This document shows, in pieces, positions 16,821 through 24,869 of a stretch of 64,000 bases of DNA; the first letter of the stretch is position 1; each line of letters starts with the position of its first letter. The DNA is from Acutalibacter sp. 1XD8-33 (GTDB lineage: Bacteria > Bacillota > Clostridia > Oscillospirales > Acutalibacteraceae). A program made the translations under genes and the position numbers. The notes below the pieces were generated by a model, which saw only the letters and a list, made by a program, of their open reading frames with translations, made no database searches and was not told the DNA's origin. The stretch is from assembly GCF_003612555.1 (NCBI RefSeq), contig NZ_RAZF01000013.1:41247-105246 (forward strand), read 5' to 3'.

Positions 16821-17381
16821 CTAGGCCATTTTATCCAGCAGATGGCTCTTCTTTAACGCCAGCCGTACCACCGCACACAGTGGCACTGAAACCACTACCG
16901 CGATCACCGCATTGATACTGGATGTCACCAGCTTGGTGGTTAGAGCGGTAAGCACCGTGCCCAGCTCGCTGCCCAACAGAATTCCCTGGATAAAGGCCTT
17001 GCCCAGATACAGAATCATATAGGCCACACTGCCCGCAGCGGCCGCCAGGATATTCTGGCCGTGGTTCTCGGCCTTGGCTCCGTGGGCGTAGGCGGCCCAG
17101 CCGCACACCGCCGCCAGCAGGAACTTGAAGGCGAAGGTGAAGGGGGCGCTGGCGATGTAGGCCGGGTTGGTCAGGTCGTAGAGGGCGGAGCCGATGCCCG
17201 CCGCCAGCCCCCCGCCCACGGGCCCCAGCACGAAGCCGGAGAGCAGGCAGAAGATGTTGCCGAAGTGGATCCGGCTCACGTCGCCAATAGCCACGGGCAC
17301 GGGCACGCTCATGTAGTTGGACACGAACACCAGCGCCGCAAAAACCCCAATGGCCGCGATTCTGTAGATTTTCTTTTCCAT
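16821..17381 (-). CDS. ECF transporter substrate-binding (S) component
   Basis: The 186-residue protein has six predicted membrane helices and the pattern of vitamin S components, with the segment GDVSRIHFGNIFCLLSGFVLGPVGGGLAAGIGSALYDL near residues 33-70. In this system the S component captures a vitamin or related nutrient and uses a shared EcfT/EcfA1/EcfA2 module encoded elsewhere. No riboswitch was seen upstream to suggest a substrate; the upstream DNA is a mosaic repeat. It appears to be monocistronic and substrate assignment is not possible. Confidence 0.8.
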   Translation of the reverse strand: MEKKIYRIAAIGVFAALVFVSNYMSVPVPVAIGDVSRIHFGNIFCLLSGFVLGPVGGGLAAGIGSALYDLTNPAYIASAPFTFAFKFLLAAVCGWAAYAHGAKAENHGQNILAAAAGSVAYMILYLGKAFIQGILLGSELGTVLTALTTKLVTSSINAVIAVVVSVPLCAVVRLALKKSHLLDKMA

Positions 17382-17419
17382 CTGAAATCAGTCCTTTCTG
17401 TTCATGAAAATCTTTTTTG

Positions 17420-17690
17420 AGTGTTGACGGCCTCTGGCAGCTTAGGGGCGTTGAGTCTCAGCTGCCGCTTCGGTCGGCGACGGGAAATCGCCACTGGCGA
17501 TTGTTGCCCCTAAGAACCCCACCACTTTTGAAAAAGTGGACAAAACTTTTACGGTTGTCAGGTTAGCTTGTCAAAACAATATGAAACGTTCACGACGAGC
17601 AAAGCGAGGAGTGGGTAAAAGTTTCGTCAACCTTTTCAAAGGTTGCAGGGTGTGGGACGGAGTCCCACGACCTTGCCGGAGGCTATACCC
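17420..17690. repeat. two opposed mosaic hairpin repeats
   Basis: The left copy is reversed: TTAGGGGC at 17441 and GCCCCTAA at 17505 are the two arms of the second hairpin, but their loop holds about 55 extra bases forming another hairpin (AATCGCCACTGGCGATT) and the GGTCGGCGAC segment. Next comes CCACTTTT/AAAAGTGG at 17522-17539. The right copy is forward: GGGTAAAAGTTTCG, CAACC/GGTTG stem at 17628-17645 and GTGGGAC/GTCCCAC at 17652-17668, ending GCCGGAGGC inside the malic enzyme stop region. Stem bases differ between the copies but pair in each. Confidence 0.7.
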
Positions 17691-18855
17691 GTGCCACCCC
17701 GGTAGACCGTGCCGCCTGGGCCACCGCCGCCGCGATGGCCGGTGCGACCCGCTTATCGAAGGCGCTGGGGATGATATTGTCCTCCCGCAGCTCACTCTCG
17801 GGGATCAGCCCGGCCAGGGCCCTGGCCGCCGCCACCTTCATCTGGTCGTTGATCTCTCTGGCCCGCACGTCCAGGGCCCCTCGGAAAATGCCGGGGAAGG
17901 CCAGCACGTTGTTGATCTGGTTCATCCGGTCCGACCGGCCGGAACCCACCACACGGGCTCCCGCCTCCAGCGCCTCCTCGGGGAAGATCTCCGGGGTGGG
18001 GTTGGCGCAGGCGAACACTATGGCGTCTTTGGCCATGGAGGCCACCATCTCCTCCGTCACGCAGCCCGGGGCGGAGAAGCCCATGAACACGTCCGCCCCC
18101 CGGATCACTTCCCTGAGGGGGCCGGTTTTCCTCTGGGGGTTGGTAGCTTCCGCCAGCTCCGCCTGGGCGGGGGTCATCCAGCTTTCGCCGGGGCAGAGGG
18201 CGCCCTGCCTGTCGCAGACCACCACGTTCCGCAGGCCCAGGGCCATGAGCAGCCGGGTGCAGGCGCTGCCCGCCGCCCCCGCGCCGTTTACCACGGCGGA
18301 GACCTCCCCGATCTCCTTGCCCACCAGCTTCAGAGCGTTGATCATGGCAGCCACGGTGACCACGGCGGTGCCGTGCTGGTCGTCGTGGAACACGGGAATG
18401 TCCAGGCGCTCCTTGAGCTTTTGCTCAATTTCAAAACACCGGGGCGCGGCGATGTCCTCCAGGTTGATCCCCCCGAAGGATCCGGCGATGAGCTCCACCG
18501 TGCGCACAATCTCGTCCACATCCTTGGAGCGGACGCAGATGGGGAAGGCGTCCACCCCGGCGAAGGCCTGGAACAGGGCGCATTTGCCCTCCATCACAGG
18601 CATTCCCGCCTCAGGGCCGATATCTCCCAGGCCCAGAACCGCCGTGCCATCGGTGACAACCGCCACCAGGTTTCCCCGGCGGGTATAGGCGAAGGACAGC
18701 TCCGGATCCTTCTGGATCTCCAGGCAGGGAGCGGCCACGCCGGGGGTGTAGGCCACGGAGAGGTCGTCCCGGTTTTCCAGGGGGCAGGGGGTCTCCACCC
18801 GGATTTTCCCCCGCCACTTCTCGTGCATTTCCAGGGCTTTCTGCATATAGTCCAT
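17683..18855 (-). CDS. NAD(P)-dependent malic enzyme
   Basis: A 390-residue short-form malic enzyme, which decarboxylates L-malate to pyruvate with reduction of NAD(P). The N-terminal catalytic domain carries SVAYTPGVAAPC with the catalytic Tyr and the GDIGPEAGMPVMEGK segment; the metal-binding DDQHGTA motif is near residue 140. The Rossmann domain has VVNGAGAAGSAC. Length is normal for the bacterial form without a phosphotransacetylase domain. The ATG at 18855 is preceded by GAGAATTATGAGGGATC, a weak site. It is monocistronic, between repeats. Confidence 0.93.
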   Translation of the reverse strand: MDYMQKALEMHEKWRGKIRVETPCPLENRDDLSVAYTPGVAAPCLEIQKDPELSFAYTRRGNLVAVVTDGTAVLGLGDIGPEAGMPVMEGKCALFQAFAGVDAFPICVRSKDVDEIVRTVELIAGSFGGINLEDIAAPRCFEIEQKLKERLDIPVFHDDQHGTAVVTVAAMINALKLVGKEIGEVSAVVNGAGAAGSACTRLLMALGLRNVVVCDRQGALCPGESWMTPAQAELAEATNPQRKTGPLREVIRGADVFMGFSAPGCVTEEMVASMAKDAIVFACANPTPEIFPEEALEAGARVVGSGRSDRMNQINNVLAFPGIFRGALDVRAREINDQMKVAAARALAGLIPESELREDNIIPSAFDKRVAPAIAAAVAQAARSTGVARV

Positions 18856-19057
18856 GATGATCCCTCATAATTCTCTCTATAAATATGCGGCAGACAATCC
18901 TTTGTAATTCCGATTATATCACTTTGCCCAGCTAAAATCAATCGGGCCAATCTGCCAAACATCTCTCCGCATCGCCTTTTTCTTTTGTTGTGATTCCGCG
19001 CACACGGCCCGGAGCATGGCGGCGGAATCGAGCTGGGAGCAAAGCTGGAACGACCCA

Positions 19058-19086
19058 TTGATTTTTTCCGCCTGCGGATTTATAAT
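19058..19086 (+). promoter_or_regulatory. promoter upstream of a non-coding structured element
   Basis: TTGATT at 19058-19063 and TATAAT at 19081-19086 with a 17-bp spacer. No gene starts within 500 bp downstream; what follows is the structured repeat element ending near 19400. Confidence 0.55.
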
Positions 19087-19400
19087 ATAATATGGATTTT
19101 GTGGCGCGCGCCGGGCGAAGCGTGTTCGGCGGGCTTTCGGCCCGCGGAGTACCGCTGGGTGCTGGACACATAGAGCTGGCTGGTTCCGGTTTCCAAGGGA
19201 TTGTCCCGTCTGCTCCGCAGCCGGGATAGGGGATCTCGCCTGTCGGCTCGCGGCGTGTGTGCCACAGGCACACGCTCACCCCCCGACGAAGGGCAGCTGG
19301 TTCCGGGACTAGGGGTGCTTTTTATTCTTGCAAAAAGCACCCCTCTTGGCGGACTCCGTCCGCCAATTCACCCCGCAAAAATTGCGCTTCTCAGGAGTAA
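19087..19400 (+). ncRNA. candidate structured element, copy B (two covarying hairpins)
   Basis: Shares with copy A (556-655) the segments TAGAGCTGGCTGGTTCC (19171-19187), CTTGC, AATTCACC and TTGCGCTTCTCAGG. The long stem is GGGGTGCTTTTT with AAAAAGCACCCC (19312-19323, 19332-19343); the short stem is GGCGGAC with GTCCGCC (19348-19364). Both differ from copy A yet pair perfectly. Extra sequence of roughly 120 bases between two GCTGGTTCCGG repeats contains further hairpins (for example GTGTGCC/GGCACAC). A good promoter lies just upstream, so it may be transcribed as an RNA. The family is not one I recognise. Confidence 0.4.
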
Positions 19401-19600
19401 AGGTCAAAAGATAAGACCTTGGGGCGTTGCCCCAAACCCCACAAGGGGCCTAATGCCCCTTGACCGCGCAATGTGTTGTGGCTTTGCGAAAAACGCAAAA
19501 CGTTCACGTGAGCAAAGCGAGGAGTGGGTAAAAGTTTCGTCAACCTTTTCAAAGGTTGCAGGGATTTGGGGACAGCGTCCCCAAGGTCTTAAAGAATCGA
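19401..19600. repeat. mosaic hairpin repeats before HAD phosphatase gene
   Basis: Contains TTGGGGC-GTT-GCCCCAA (19419-19435), an AAGGGGC/GCCCCTT stem, then GGGTAAAAGTTTCG with CAACCTTT/AAAGGTTG (19541-19558) and TTGGGGAC-AGC-GTCCCCAA (19566-19584). The sequence AAAACGTTCACGTGAGCAAAGCGAGG in this block is nearly repeated at 17580-17610. Confidence 0.65.
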
Positions 19601-19610
19601 GGTAACTGAC

Positions 19611-20282
19611 ATGGAACACAAGTCCTACCGTGCCTGCATTTTTGATCTGGACGGCACCCTGGCCGACACTCTCCACTCCATTGCCCACTTTGGCAACCGC
19701 ACCCTTGAGGCCTTCGGCCTGCCCTCCATTGACATCATGGAATACCGGCTGCTGGTGGGCAACGGCGCGGACCTACTCATGCGCCGTATGCTGAAACGGG
19801 TGGGGGCGGACCTCCCGGAAGAGGAGATCCGCCGCTTCCGTGCTGAATACGACCGCCGCTATGCTGCGGACCCGCTGGACTTAGTGGGCGCCTATCCTGG
19901 CGTTCCCGAAGGCCTGGTGCGCCAACATGACCGGGGAGTCCGGATGGCGGTGCTCTCAAACAAACCAGACGATATGACCCGGGCCATTGTGGCGGGGCTG
20001 TACCCAGGCATTTTTGACGCTGTCCATGGCCAGCGGAAAGGCATTCCCACCAAGCCGGACCCCACCGCCCTTCTCGCCCTGGCCGCTGAGCTGGGCGTTC
20101 CTCCCCGGGAGACTCTCTATGTGGGCGACAGTGGGGTGGATATGGATGCGGGCCGCAACGCTGGGATGGACACCTGTGGAGTGCTCTGGGGATTCCGTAC
20201 CCAAGAAGAGCTGATTGCGCATGGAGCAAAATATTTGGCGGGGGATCCCGGACGACTAATGAAAATTATCGAAAAACAATAA
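19611..20282 (+). CDS. HAD-superfamily phosphatase, phosphoglycolate phosphatase-like
   Basis: A 223-residue HAD hydrolase of subfamily IA. Motif I is FDLDGTLADT near residue 12 with the two catalytic Asp, motif II is AVLSNKPD, the conserved Lys lies in IPTKPDPTALLAL and motif IV is YVGDSGVDMDAGRNAGM. A helical cap sits between motifs I and II. It resembles phosphoglycolate phosphatases most, but substrates in this group are broad. The ATG is preceded by AATCGAGGTAACTGAC, a moderate ribosome site directly after a mosaic repeat. Confidence 0.85.
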   Translation: MEHKSYRACIFDLDGTLADTLHSIAHFGNRTLEAFGLPSIDIMEYRLLVGNGADLLMRRMLKRVGADLPEEEIRRFRAEYDRRYAADPLDLVGAYPGVPEGLVRQHDRGVRMAVLSNKPDDMTRAIVAGLYPGIFDAVHGQRKGIPTKPDPTALLALAAELGVPPRETLYVGDSGVDMDAGRNAGMDTCGVLWGFRTQEELIAHGAKYLAGDPGRLMKIIEKQ

Positions 20283-20289
20283 AAATATA

Positions 20290-20318
20290 TTGAAAAACGA
20301 TATATCCTGCGGTATAGA
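20290..20318 (+). promoter_or_regulatory. promoter of the DUF2975-XRE pair
   Basis: TTGAAA at 20290-20295 and TATAGA at 20313-20318 are 17 bp apart, immediately after the preceding stop codon. Confidence 0.65.
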
Positions 20319-20353
20319 TAGAGACACAGAAATTTACCGGAGGTGTATCTGTT

Positions 20354-20944
20354 ATGACAAACCCAGAGAAAAATGAAGCCCGCATGAACGCCCTGACCAA
20401 GGCCGCCACATTCCTCTCCAAATTCATTGAAATCGCCTACACCATCGGGGCGGTGTCCATGGCGGTCTGCCTGATCCTCTTCCTGGTGGACCGTGAGCTG
20501 GTCTCCGGGTCCGGGGACCCCGGCCAAGAGCTGGCCGTCCACGGTTTTTCCCTTGTGTGCGTCAACCCGGACGGGACCCTGAATTCTGCTGCCTGCGTGA
20601 TCTTTTTTGTGACCGCCGGGCTGATTCTGGAGCTAATGGCCTGGGTGTTCCGCAATGTGAACCTGATCCTGCGCACCACCCAGGGGCTGACGAAATTCTC
20701 CAGGGGAAAAACCCCCTTCCAGAAGGACAATGTGCGGATGCTCCGGGAGATCGGGATTTTCTTCCTCTCTGTCACGGTGGTGGAGTTCGCGGCCAGTTCC
20801 CTGGTGTTTCTGCTGGTGGGACCGGAAAATGCGGAGGTCAGCGCGGGAGTGCAGAGCGCGGCCACAGGCATCCTCATGCTCTGCCTGTCCCAGGTGTTCG
20901 CTTTGGGGGTGTGGATGCAGGCGGATGTGGATGGATTGGTATAA
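20354..20944 (+). CDS. DUF2975 membrane protein
   Basis: 196 residues with four membrane helices (about 28-50, 75-100, 130-155 and 165-190). The central FSRGKTPFQKDNVRMLREIG is the characteristic DUF2975 segment between helices two and three. In Bacillus the similar YoaS is paired with the small regulator YozG, and the same pairing occurs here with the XRE protein ten bases downstream. The function of the membrane partner is unknown. The GGAGGTG ribosome site supports the start. Confidence 0.85.
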   Translation: MTNPEKNEARMNALTKAATFLSKFIEIAYTIGAVSMAVCLILFLVDRELVSGSGDPGQELAVHGFSLVCVNPDGTLNSAACVIFFVTAGLILELMAWVFRNVNLILRTTQGLTKFSRGKTPFQKDNVRMLREIGIFFLSVTVVEFAASSLVFLLVGPENAEVSAGVQSAATGILMLCLSQVFALGVWMQADVDGLV

Positions 20945-20953
20945 GGAGGCTGC

Positions 20954-21160
20954 ATGGGACGCATCATATTACGCCTGGACCGGATCATGCTGGAACAGAA
21001 AATATCGTTGAACCAGCTGGCGGAGCAGGTGGGAATTACAAACGCGAACCTTTCCAAGATCAAGAACAATCGGGTGAACGCCGTCCGGTTTTCCACCCTG
21101 GCGGCGTTGTGCGAGACGCTTCATTGCCAGCCAGGGGATATTCTGGAGTATGAGGAGTAA
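20954..21160 (+). CDS. small XRE/Cro-type regulator (YozG-like)
   Basis: The 68-residue protein is a single helix-turn-helix domain: RIILRLDRIMLEQKISLNQLAEQVGIT then NLSKIKNNRVNAVRFSTL and CQPGDILEYEE. This is the short YozG-like group without a dimerisation extension. It lies nine bases after the DUF2975 gene with its own AAGGAGG and is surely cotranscribed. It may autoregulate the pair; no operator could be identified. Confidence 0.88.
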   Translation: MGRIILRLDRIMLEQKISLNQLAEQVGITNANLSKIKNNRVNAVRFSTLAALCETLHCQPGDILEYEE

Positions 21161-21313
21161 CGATTCCGGCGGAAAAGGCCCGGGACCTTCTCCCGCAAGG
21201 CTGAAGAAGAACGGCGTTCATCACTCGGAATTCAATCTGGTTCCGGAACCGGCACGGTCTGTAGGCTATGCCGGTGTTCTGCTTAAATAAAGTATGCTTT
21301 CTAAGCGCATAAT

Positions 21314-21355
21314 TTCCCGTTTTCCAGAGAAACTAATCGAAAAAGAAAACGGGAA
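21314..21355 (+). promoter_or_regulatory. hairpin overlapping a ribosome binding site
   Basis: TTCCCGTTTTC (21314-21324) pairs perfectly with GAAAACGGGAA (21345-21355). The right arm contains GGGAA, the likely ribosome site of the gene starting at 21365, so folding of the messenger could hide it. Confidence 0.45.
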
Positions 21356-21364
21356 GTGTGCGCG

Positions 21365-21640
21365 ATGAAAAGAGATAGAAGGCCCTTCTGGCTGGGGTTT
21401 GGGCTGGGACTGTTCGTGTTTCTCACCGGGGCGGGATTTCTGGCCGTGGATTATCAAGGCCGGAAGCTCAGCTTTGGAGACAGCGATCCTCTGGCAAAGG
21501 TGGACAGGCTGGGCCCCCACACAGAACTGACGGTAAAGGCCTTTGGCAGGGAGAAGAGCTGGGATATTACCAGATTGGACAAGGCCTGGGAGTTCCTCTG
21601 TGATTTTGGCTGCATTCCCCATGAAAGAAGCAGGAGGTAG
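21365..21640 (+). CDS. small single-pass membrane protein, unknown
   Basis: 91 residues: a basic N-terminus (MKRDRRPF), one membrane helix (about residues 9-28) and an extracytoplasmic remainder. No family recognised. It stands 4 bases before the next gene in the same direction; its stop lies within the following ribosome site region (AGGAGGTAG). The start at 21365 is preferred to an in-frame GTG at 21356 because the GGGAA site is then 9 bases away. A hairpin covers that site. Confidence 0.55.
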   Translation: MKRDRRPFWLGFGLGLFVFLTGAGFLAVDYQGRKLSFGDSDPLAKVDRLGPHTELTVKAFGREKSWDITRLDKAWEFLCDFGCIPHERSRR

Positions 21641-21644
21641 GCAG

Positions 21645-21986
21645 ATGAAACGAGGGTTCTTCCACTGCATGCGGCTTCTGGGAATTCTGGCCGTGGCCAT
21701 GGTCCTGGCTGCCGCCGGTCCCTGTCGGGAGGTAGAAGCGGGCGCGCCGGTTTCTAGAGGGGGCGCGCCGGATTTCCATCAGGTGGGAGTGGCTTGCTGG
21801 AGCCTGGTGGGAGCCGGAGCTATGGGGGTGGCGGCCGCTGCCTTGGCTGGAGGCAGGCCCAAAAGCGGAAAGCTACTGGTGCCGGCCTCTGTGGAGGGCC
21901 AGAATCCGGTAAAGCTGGACCATTCTACGCGATATGTTCCCCCGCCTCACCGGTGGAATTACCGCAGCAGCCAGCGGAGATGGTGA
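21645..21986 (+). CDS. small secreted or membrane protein, unknown
   Basis: 113 residues with a signal-like N-terminus (MKRGFFHCMRLLGILAVAMV ending near VEAGA) and a second hydrophobic stretch (about 46-67) that would anchor it. The tail is basic and ends HRWNYRSSQRRW. I cannot assign a family. A perfect AGGAGG sits seven bases before the ATG, overlapping the stop of the preceding small gene, so they are translated from one message. Confidence 0.6.
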   Translation: MKRGFFHCMRLLGILAVAMVLAAAGPCREVEAGAPVSRGGAPDFHQVGVACWSLVGAGAMGVAAAALAGGRPKSGKLLVPASVEGQNPVKLDHSTRYVPPPHRWNYRSSQRRW

Positions 21987-22258
21987 GAAGATCCAGCCTC
22001 ATTCACGATTTGTTTACACGATATTTCCAAAAGGGAAAAAACCGGACAGGCTTTTCCGGTATAATAAAGCGAGAGCTTAGGACTTATTTAAGAATTGAGA
22101 AAATGATGGATTTTGTTCAAGGGCAGTTCATTTTCGGGTTAAAAAGGGGCTGCTTTTGATCTTCACTTCGGGAAATCGGGCAAAGGACAGCATTTTCGAC
22201 CTTTTAAACAAGCCCTCATGTCTATTGAATTTTCCCTTTTTGGAAAGGAAGGATAAAT

Positions 22259-23524
22259 ATGAAGTCGCATTTCCGGTTCAGGCTACCCAAACGGATTGCC
22301 AGCGGGCTGATGGCCCTTCTCATGGTGGCGGCGGTTCCCGTTTCCGTCATGGCCCGCACAGCGGAAGAAGTGGAGGCCGAGCAGAAGCAGCTGGAGCAGG
22401 AACGCCTGGAATTGCAGGCCAAGCTGGAACAGCTGCGGGAAGATGAGGCCCAGAAACAGGAATATCAGGAGACGCTGGAGAAGAAAATTGAGGTGCTGGA
22501 AACACAGATTTCCACGGCCAACCGGGACATCGAAGAGCTGAACGGCAACATCAATGAGCTGACGCTAAAACTGGACAAGTCGAAAGATGAAATGTCTGAT
22601 ACCATTGAGCAGTTCCGTCAGCGGGTGGCGGCGATTTATCGGGCTGGTTCGGTAAGCACTCTGGAGGTTTTGCTGAACTCTAACAGCTTCAGCGACTTTT
22701 CCATGCGCTCTGAGCTGCTGAACAGCGTAAGCCATCACGACCAGGAGCTCATTGACAAGATTTCCCAATATATGGACGATACCCGGGACGAACGAGAGGA
22801 ACGGGAGAAGCAGAAGGCCACGGTGGCGGACCTGAAAAAGGGCCTGGAGGCAAAGCAGAAGGAACTGGACGAGCTGTACGCAGAGAACGCCCAGGCCATT
22901 GCGGACCTGCAAGGCGCCCAAGGGGCCACGGCGGAAGAGCTTGATCGGAACGAGGCCGAGATGGATGCCAATGTGGCGGAAATGCAAGCCATTATAGAGG
23001 AGCAGAAGCGAAGGGAAGAGGAAGAGCGCAAGCGCCGGGAAGAGGAGGAGCGCCGCCGTCAGGAGGAGGCCGCTGCCAATGGCGGTTCCGGCGGAGGGGG
23101 AGCTACCACCGCGCCCTGGACGCCCAATACCAGCGGCGGCGTGGAGGGCTTCCGGCCCTGCTGGCCCATGCCCGGTGTCACCTATATTTCCGACGAGTAT
23201 GGCGGAGCCCGAGGCCACGGCGGCATGGACATTGCCGGTCCTTATTATACCCCGATTGTGGCGGCGGAATCCGGCACGGTCATCGACACCAATACCAGCG
23301 GCTGGGGCGGCGGCTGGGGCCACTATGTGCTCATCTACCACAACGATACTTATAGCACCCGCTATGCCCATATGAGCGACCTGAACGTCTCCACCGGCCA
23401 GTATGTGAACCAGGGGGATGTGATCGGTTGGGAGGGCAACACCGGCGACTCCACCGGCCCCCACCTGCACTTTGAGGTATATCAGAATGGCGTGCGGGTA
23501 AACCCGAGGAATTTCCTGTTCTGA
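22259..23524 (+). CDS. murein hydrolase activator / M23 peptidase with coiled coil
   Basis: A 421-residue exported protein. The signal peptide covers about residues 1-32 (ending SVMARTAEE). Residues 33-265 are a long coiled coil very rich in Glu, Lys and Gln, like PcsB and EnvC; a Gly/Thr linker follows. The last 120 residues form an M23 (LytM) domain with GHGGMDIA and HLHFEV, which hold the zinc ligands, so the peptidase could be active rather than only an activator. Such proteins split septal peptidoglycan under FtsEX control, but ftsEX is not in this window. The ribosome site is GGAAAGGAAGGA. Confidence 0.9.
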   Translation: MKSHFRFRLPKRIASGLMALLMVAAVPVSVMARTAEEVEAEQKQLEQERLELQAKLEQLREDEAQKQEYQETLEKKIEVLETQISTANRDIEELNGNINELTLKLDKSKDEMSDTIEQFRQRVAAIYRAGSVSTLEVLLNSNSFSDFSMRSELLNSVSHHDQELIDKISQYMDDTRDEREEREKQKATVADLKKGLEAKQKELDELYAENAQAIADLQGAQGATAEELDRNEAEMDANVAEMQAIIEEQKRREEEERKRREEEERRRQEEAAANGGSGGGGATTAPWTPNTSGGVEGFRPCWPMPGVTYISDEYGGARGHGGMDIAGPYYTPIVAAESGTVIDTNTSGWGGGWGHYVLIYHNDTYSTRYAHMSDLNVSTGQYVNQGDVIGWEGNTGDSTGPHLHFEVYQNGVRVNPRNFLF

Positions 23525-23534
23525 TGATGAACGC

Positions 23535-23593
23535 CCCTGCCAGACCCAGGCTGATTTGTTGTCGGCCATAGGGGTTTGGCAGGGATGTTTTTT
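23535..23593 (+). terminator. rho-independent terminator
   Basis: CCCTGCCA pairs with TGGCAGGG, extended by an imperfect inner AACC/GGTTT pairing, followed by ATGTTTTTT. Confidence 0.75.
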
Positions 23594-23951
23594 GCTTGAA
23601 ACTTAGAGATGTCTAGGTTTCAAGCATTTTTGTTTATATACCCGGTGAGTTTGATAAGGCATTCTTCAAGTGGAAGATAAAGCCAAAAAGTTTGTAAATT
23701 TGATGCTCTGGGAGCTTTCTGATTATAGACAGCCAGTTGGCTTTTACAATTTGGATAGAAAGGGCCGGGAAAAAGCCGGGGGGGCTGTAAAGGAAGGATG
23801 GCTAACGGGTTTGACCCTACAGGGCGATTTGGAGGATTTGTTACAGAATGGGAAAACGGCATAGCCCGTAAGGCCACGCCGTTTTGATGCTGAATTTTGG
23901 CAGTTTTGAGCGTTGCCCGGAAAAAACCGTCTGGGAGCCTTTGTGGTTTGC
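23594..23951. other. intergenic stretch, no gene recognised
   Basis: A short reading frame at 23670-23864 lacks a ribosome site and resembles nothing known. The stretch contains the region downstream of the convergent GH25 genes. Nothing else is supported. Confidence 0.5.
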
Positions 23952-24860
23952 CTAATATGGCTGAAAGCACAGGTCCAAGTCCACGGTCGTCTCAATGCCC
24001 GGCACCGTGCCGGACTCGCTATACTGCCACATGCGAAAGTGATAACATACTGCGGGCAGGGGGTTATAGTCCGCGTACCAGAAATCGAAATCCTTCAACA
24101 TCTCCAGATCATAAAAATTGTAGGCTTGATTCTTATTAAAATAGACGCAGGGTATGTAACCGGCTTTTTTTATTCTCTGGCAAAAGGCTTGGGCGCATTT
24201 GCTCACCGTGTCTCCAGAGCAGTCCAAAGCCCGCAGGGTGTTGGCCGGAAGGTCCTCGCTGGGCACAGGATCTTCCCAGTCGAACACAATAGGGTACTCC
24301 AGTTTCGCCCCGTCCAGCTTTTCCAACACATATTCGGCCTCTTCTTCCGCCTCGTCCTCGGTCACCGCCTGGGAGAAGAAATAGACCCCCCGCTTGATTT
24401 CCGCCGCTTCCGCCTGCTGGAAATTCTCCTGGAATTTGCTGTCCTCGGTGAGCAGCCCCTGGGTCATGCCCCGATAGCCAACCCGGATAATGGCAAAGTC
24501 GATACCCGCCGCCTTTACCGCATACCAGTCAATATCCCGCTGGAACTCAGAAATATCAATGCCGATGCTGGCTTCTTTGTACCGTTTGAGGCCGTCCTCT
24601 CCAGTGGAAAATCCTTTTGGGTCATATTTGTTTTCGGGCACATCGAAATCCGGCACGATCATTTCGCCGTTATAGATATCTTCAATCAGCCGCATCCCCT
24701 CCGGGATGACGCGGGTGTTCTCGCCCTGGGGCTGATTGGGCTCTTCGTGGCTTTCCCGGGTAGCGAACACAATAATCAGTACAATCAGCACCACAGCCAG
24801 GGCCACTGCTGCGCAGATCAGAGCCAGTCGCCGGATTTGAGCTTTGCTTAAACCGTTCAT
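23952..24860 (-). CDS. membrane-anchored GH25 muramidase
   Basis: A 302-residue protein with one N-terminal membrane helix (about 12-34) and a GH25 lysozyme domain outside (about 97-302). The family hydrolyses the beta-1,4 bond between N-acetylmuramic acid and N-acetylglucosamine. The expected acidic residues are all present: Asp102 in SIGIDISEF, Asp194 and Glu196 in IVFDWEDP. The ribosome site AGGAGGAATGG overlaps the region just after the stop of the upstream paralogue, so the two are one operon. Probably involved in wall remodelling. Confidence 0.88.
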   Translation of the reverse strand: MNGLSKAQIRRLALICAAVALAVVLIVLIIVFATRESHEEPNQPQGENTRVIPEGMRLIEDIYNGEMIVPDFDVPENKYDPKGFSTGEDGLKRYKEASIGIDISEFQRDIDWYAVKAAGIDFAIIRVGYRGMTQGLLTEDSKFQENFQQAEAAEIKRGVYFFSQAVTEDEAEEEAEYVLEKLDGAKLEYPIVFDWEDPVPSEDLPANTLRALDCSGDTVSKCAQAFCQRIKKAGYIPCVYFNKNQAYNFYDLEMLKDFDFWYADYNPLPAVCYHFRMWQYSESGTVPGIETTVDLDLCFQPY

Positions 24861-24869
24861 CCATTCCTC

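Noticed and set aside
17536..18870. 444-codon plus-strand frame opposite the malic enzyme
   Set aside because: Composition is that of an antisense shadow; the malic enzyme on the other strand has all family motifs.
23670..23864. 64-codon plus-strand frame
   Set aside because: No ribosome site, no recognisable motif, and it lies downstream of a terminator and convergent to another gene.
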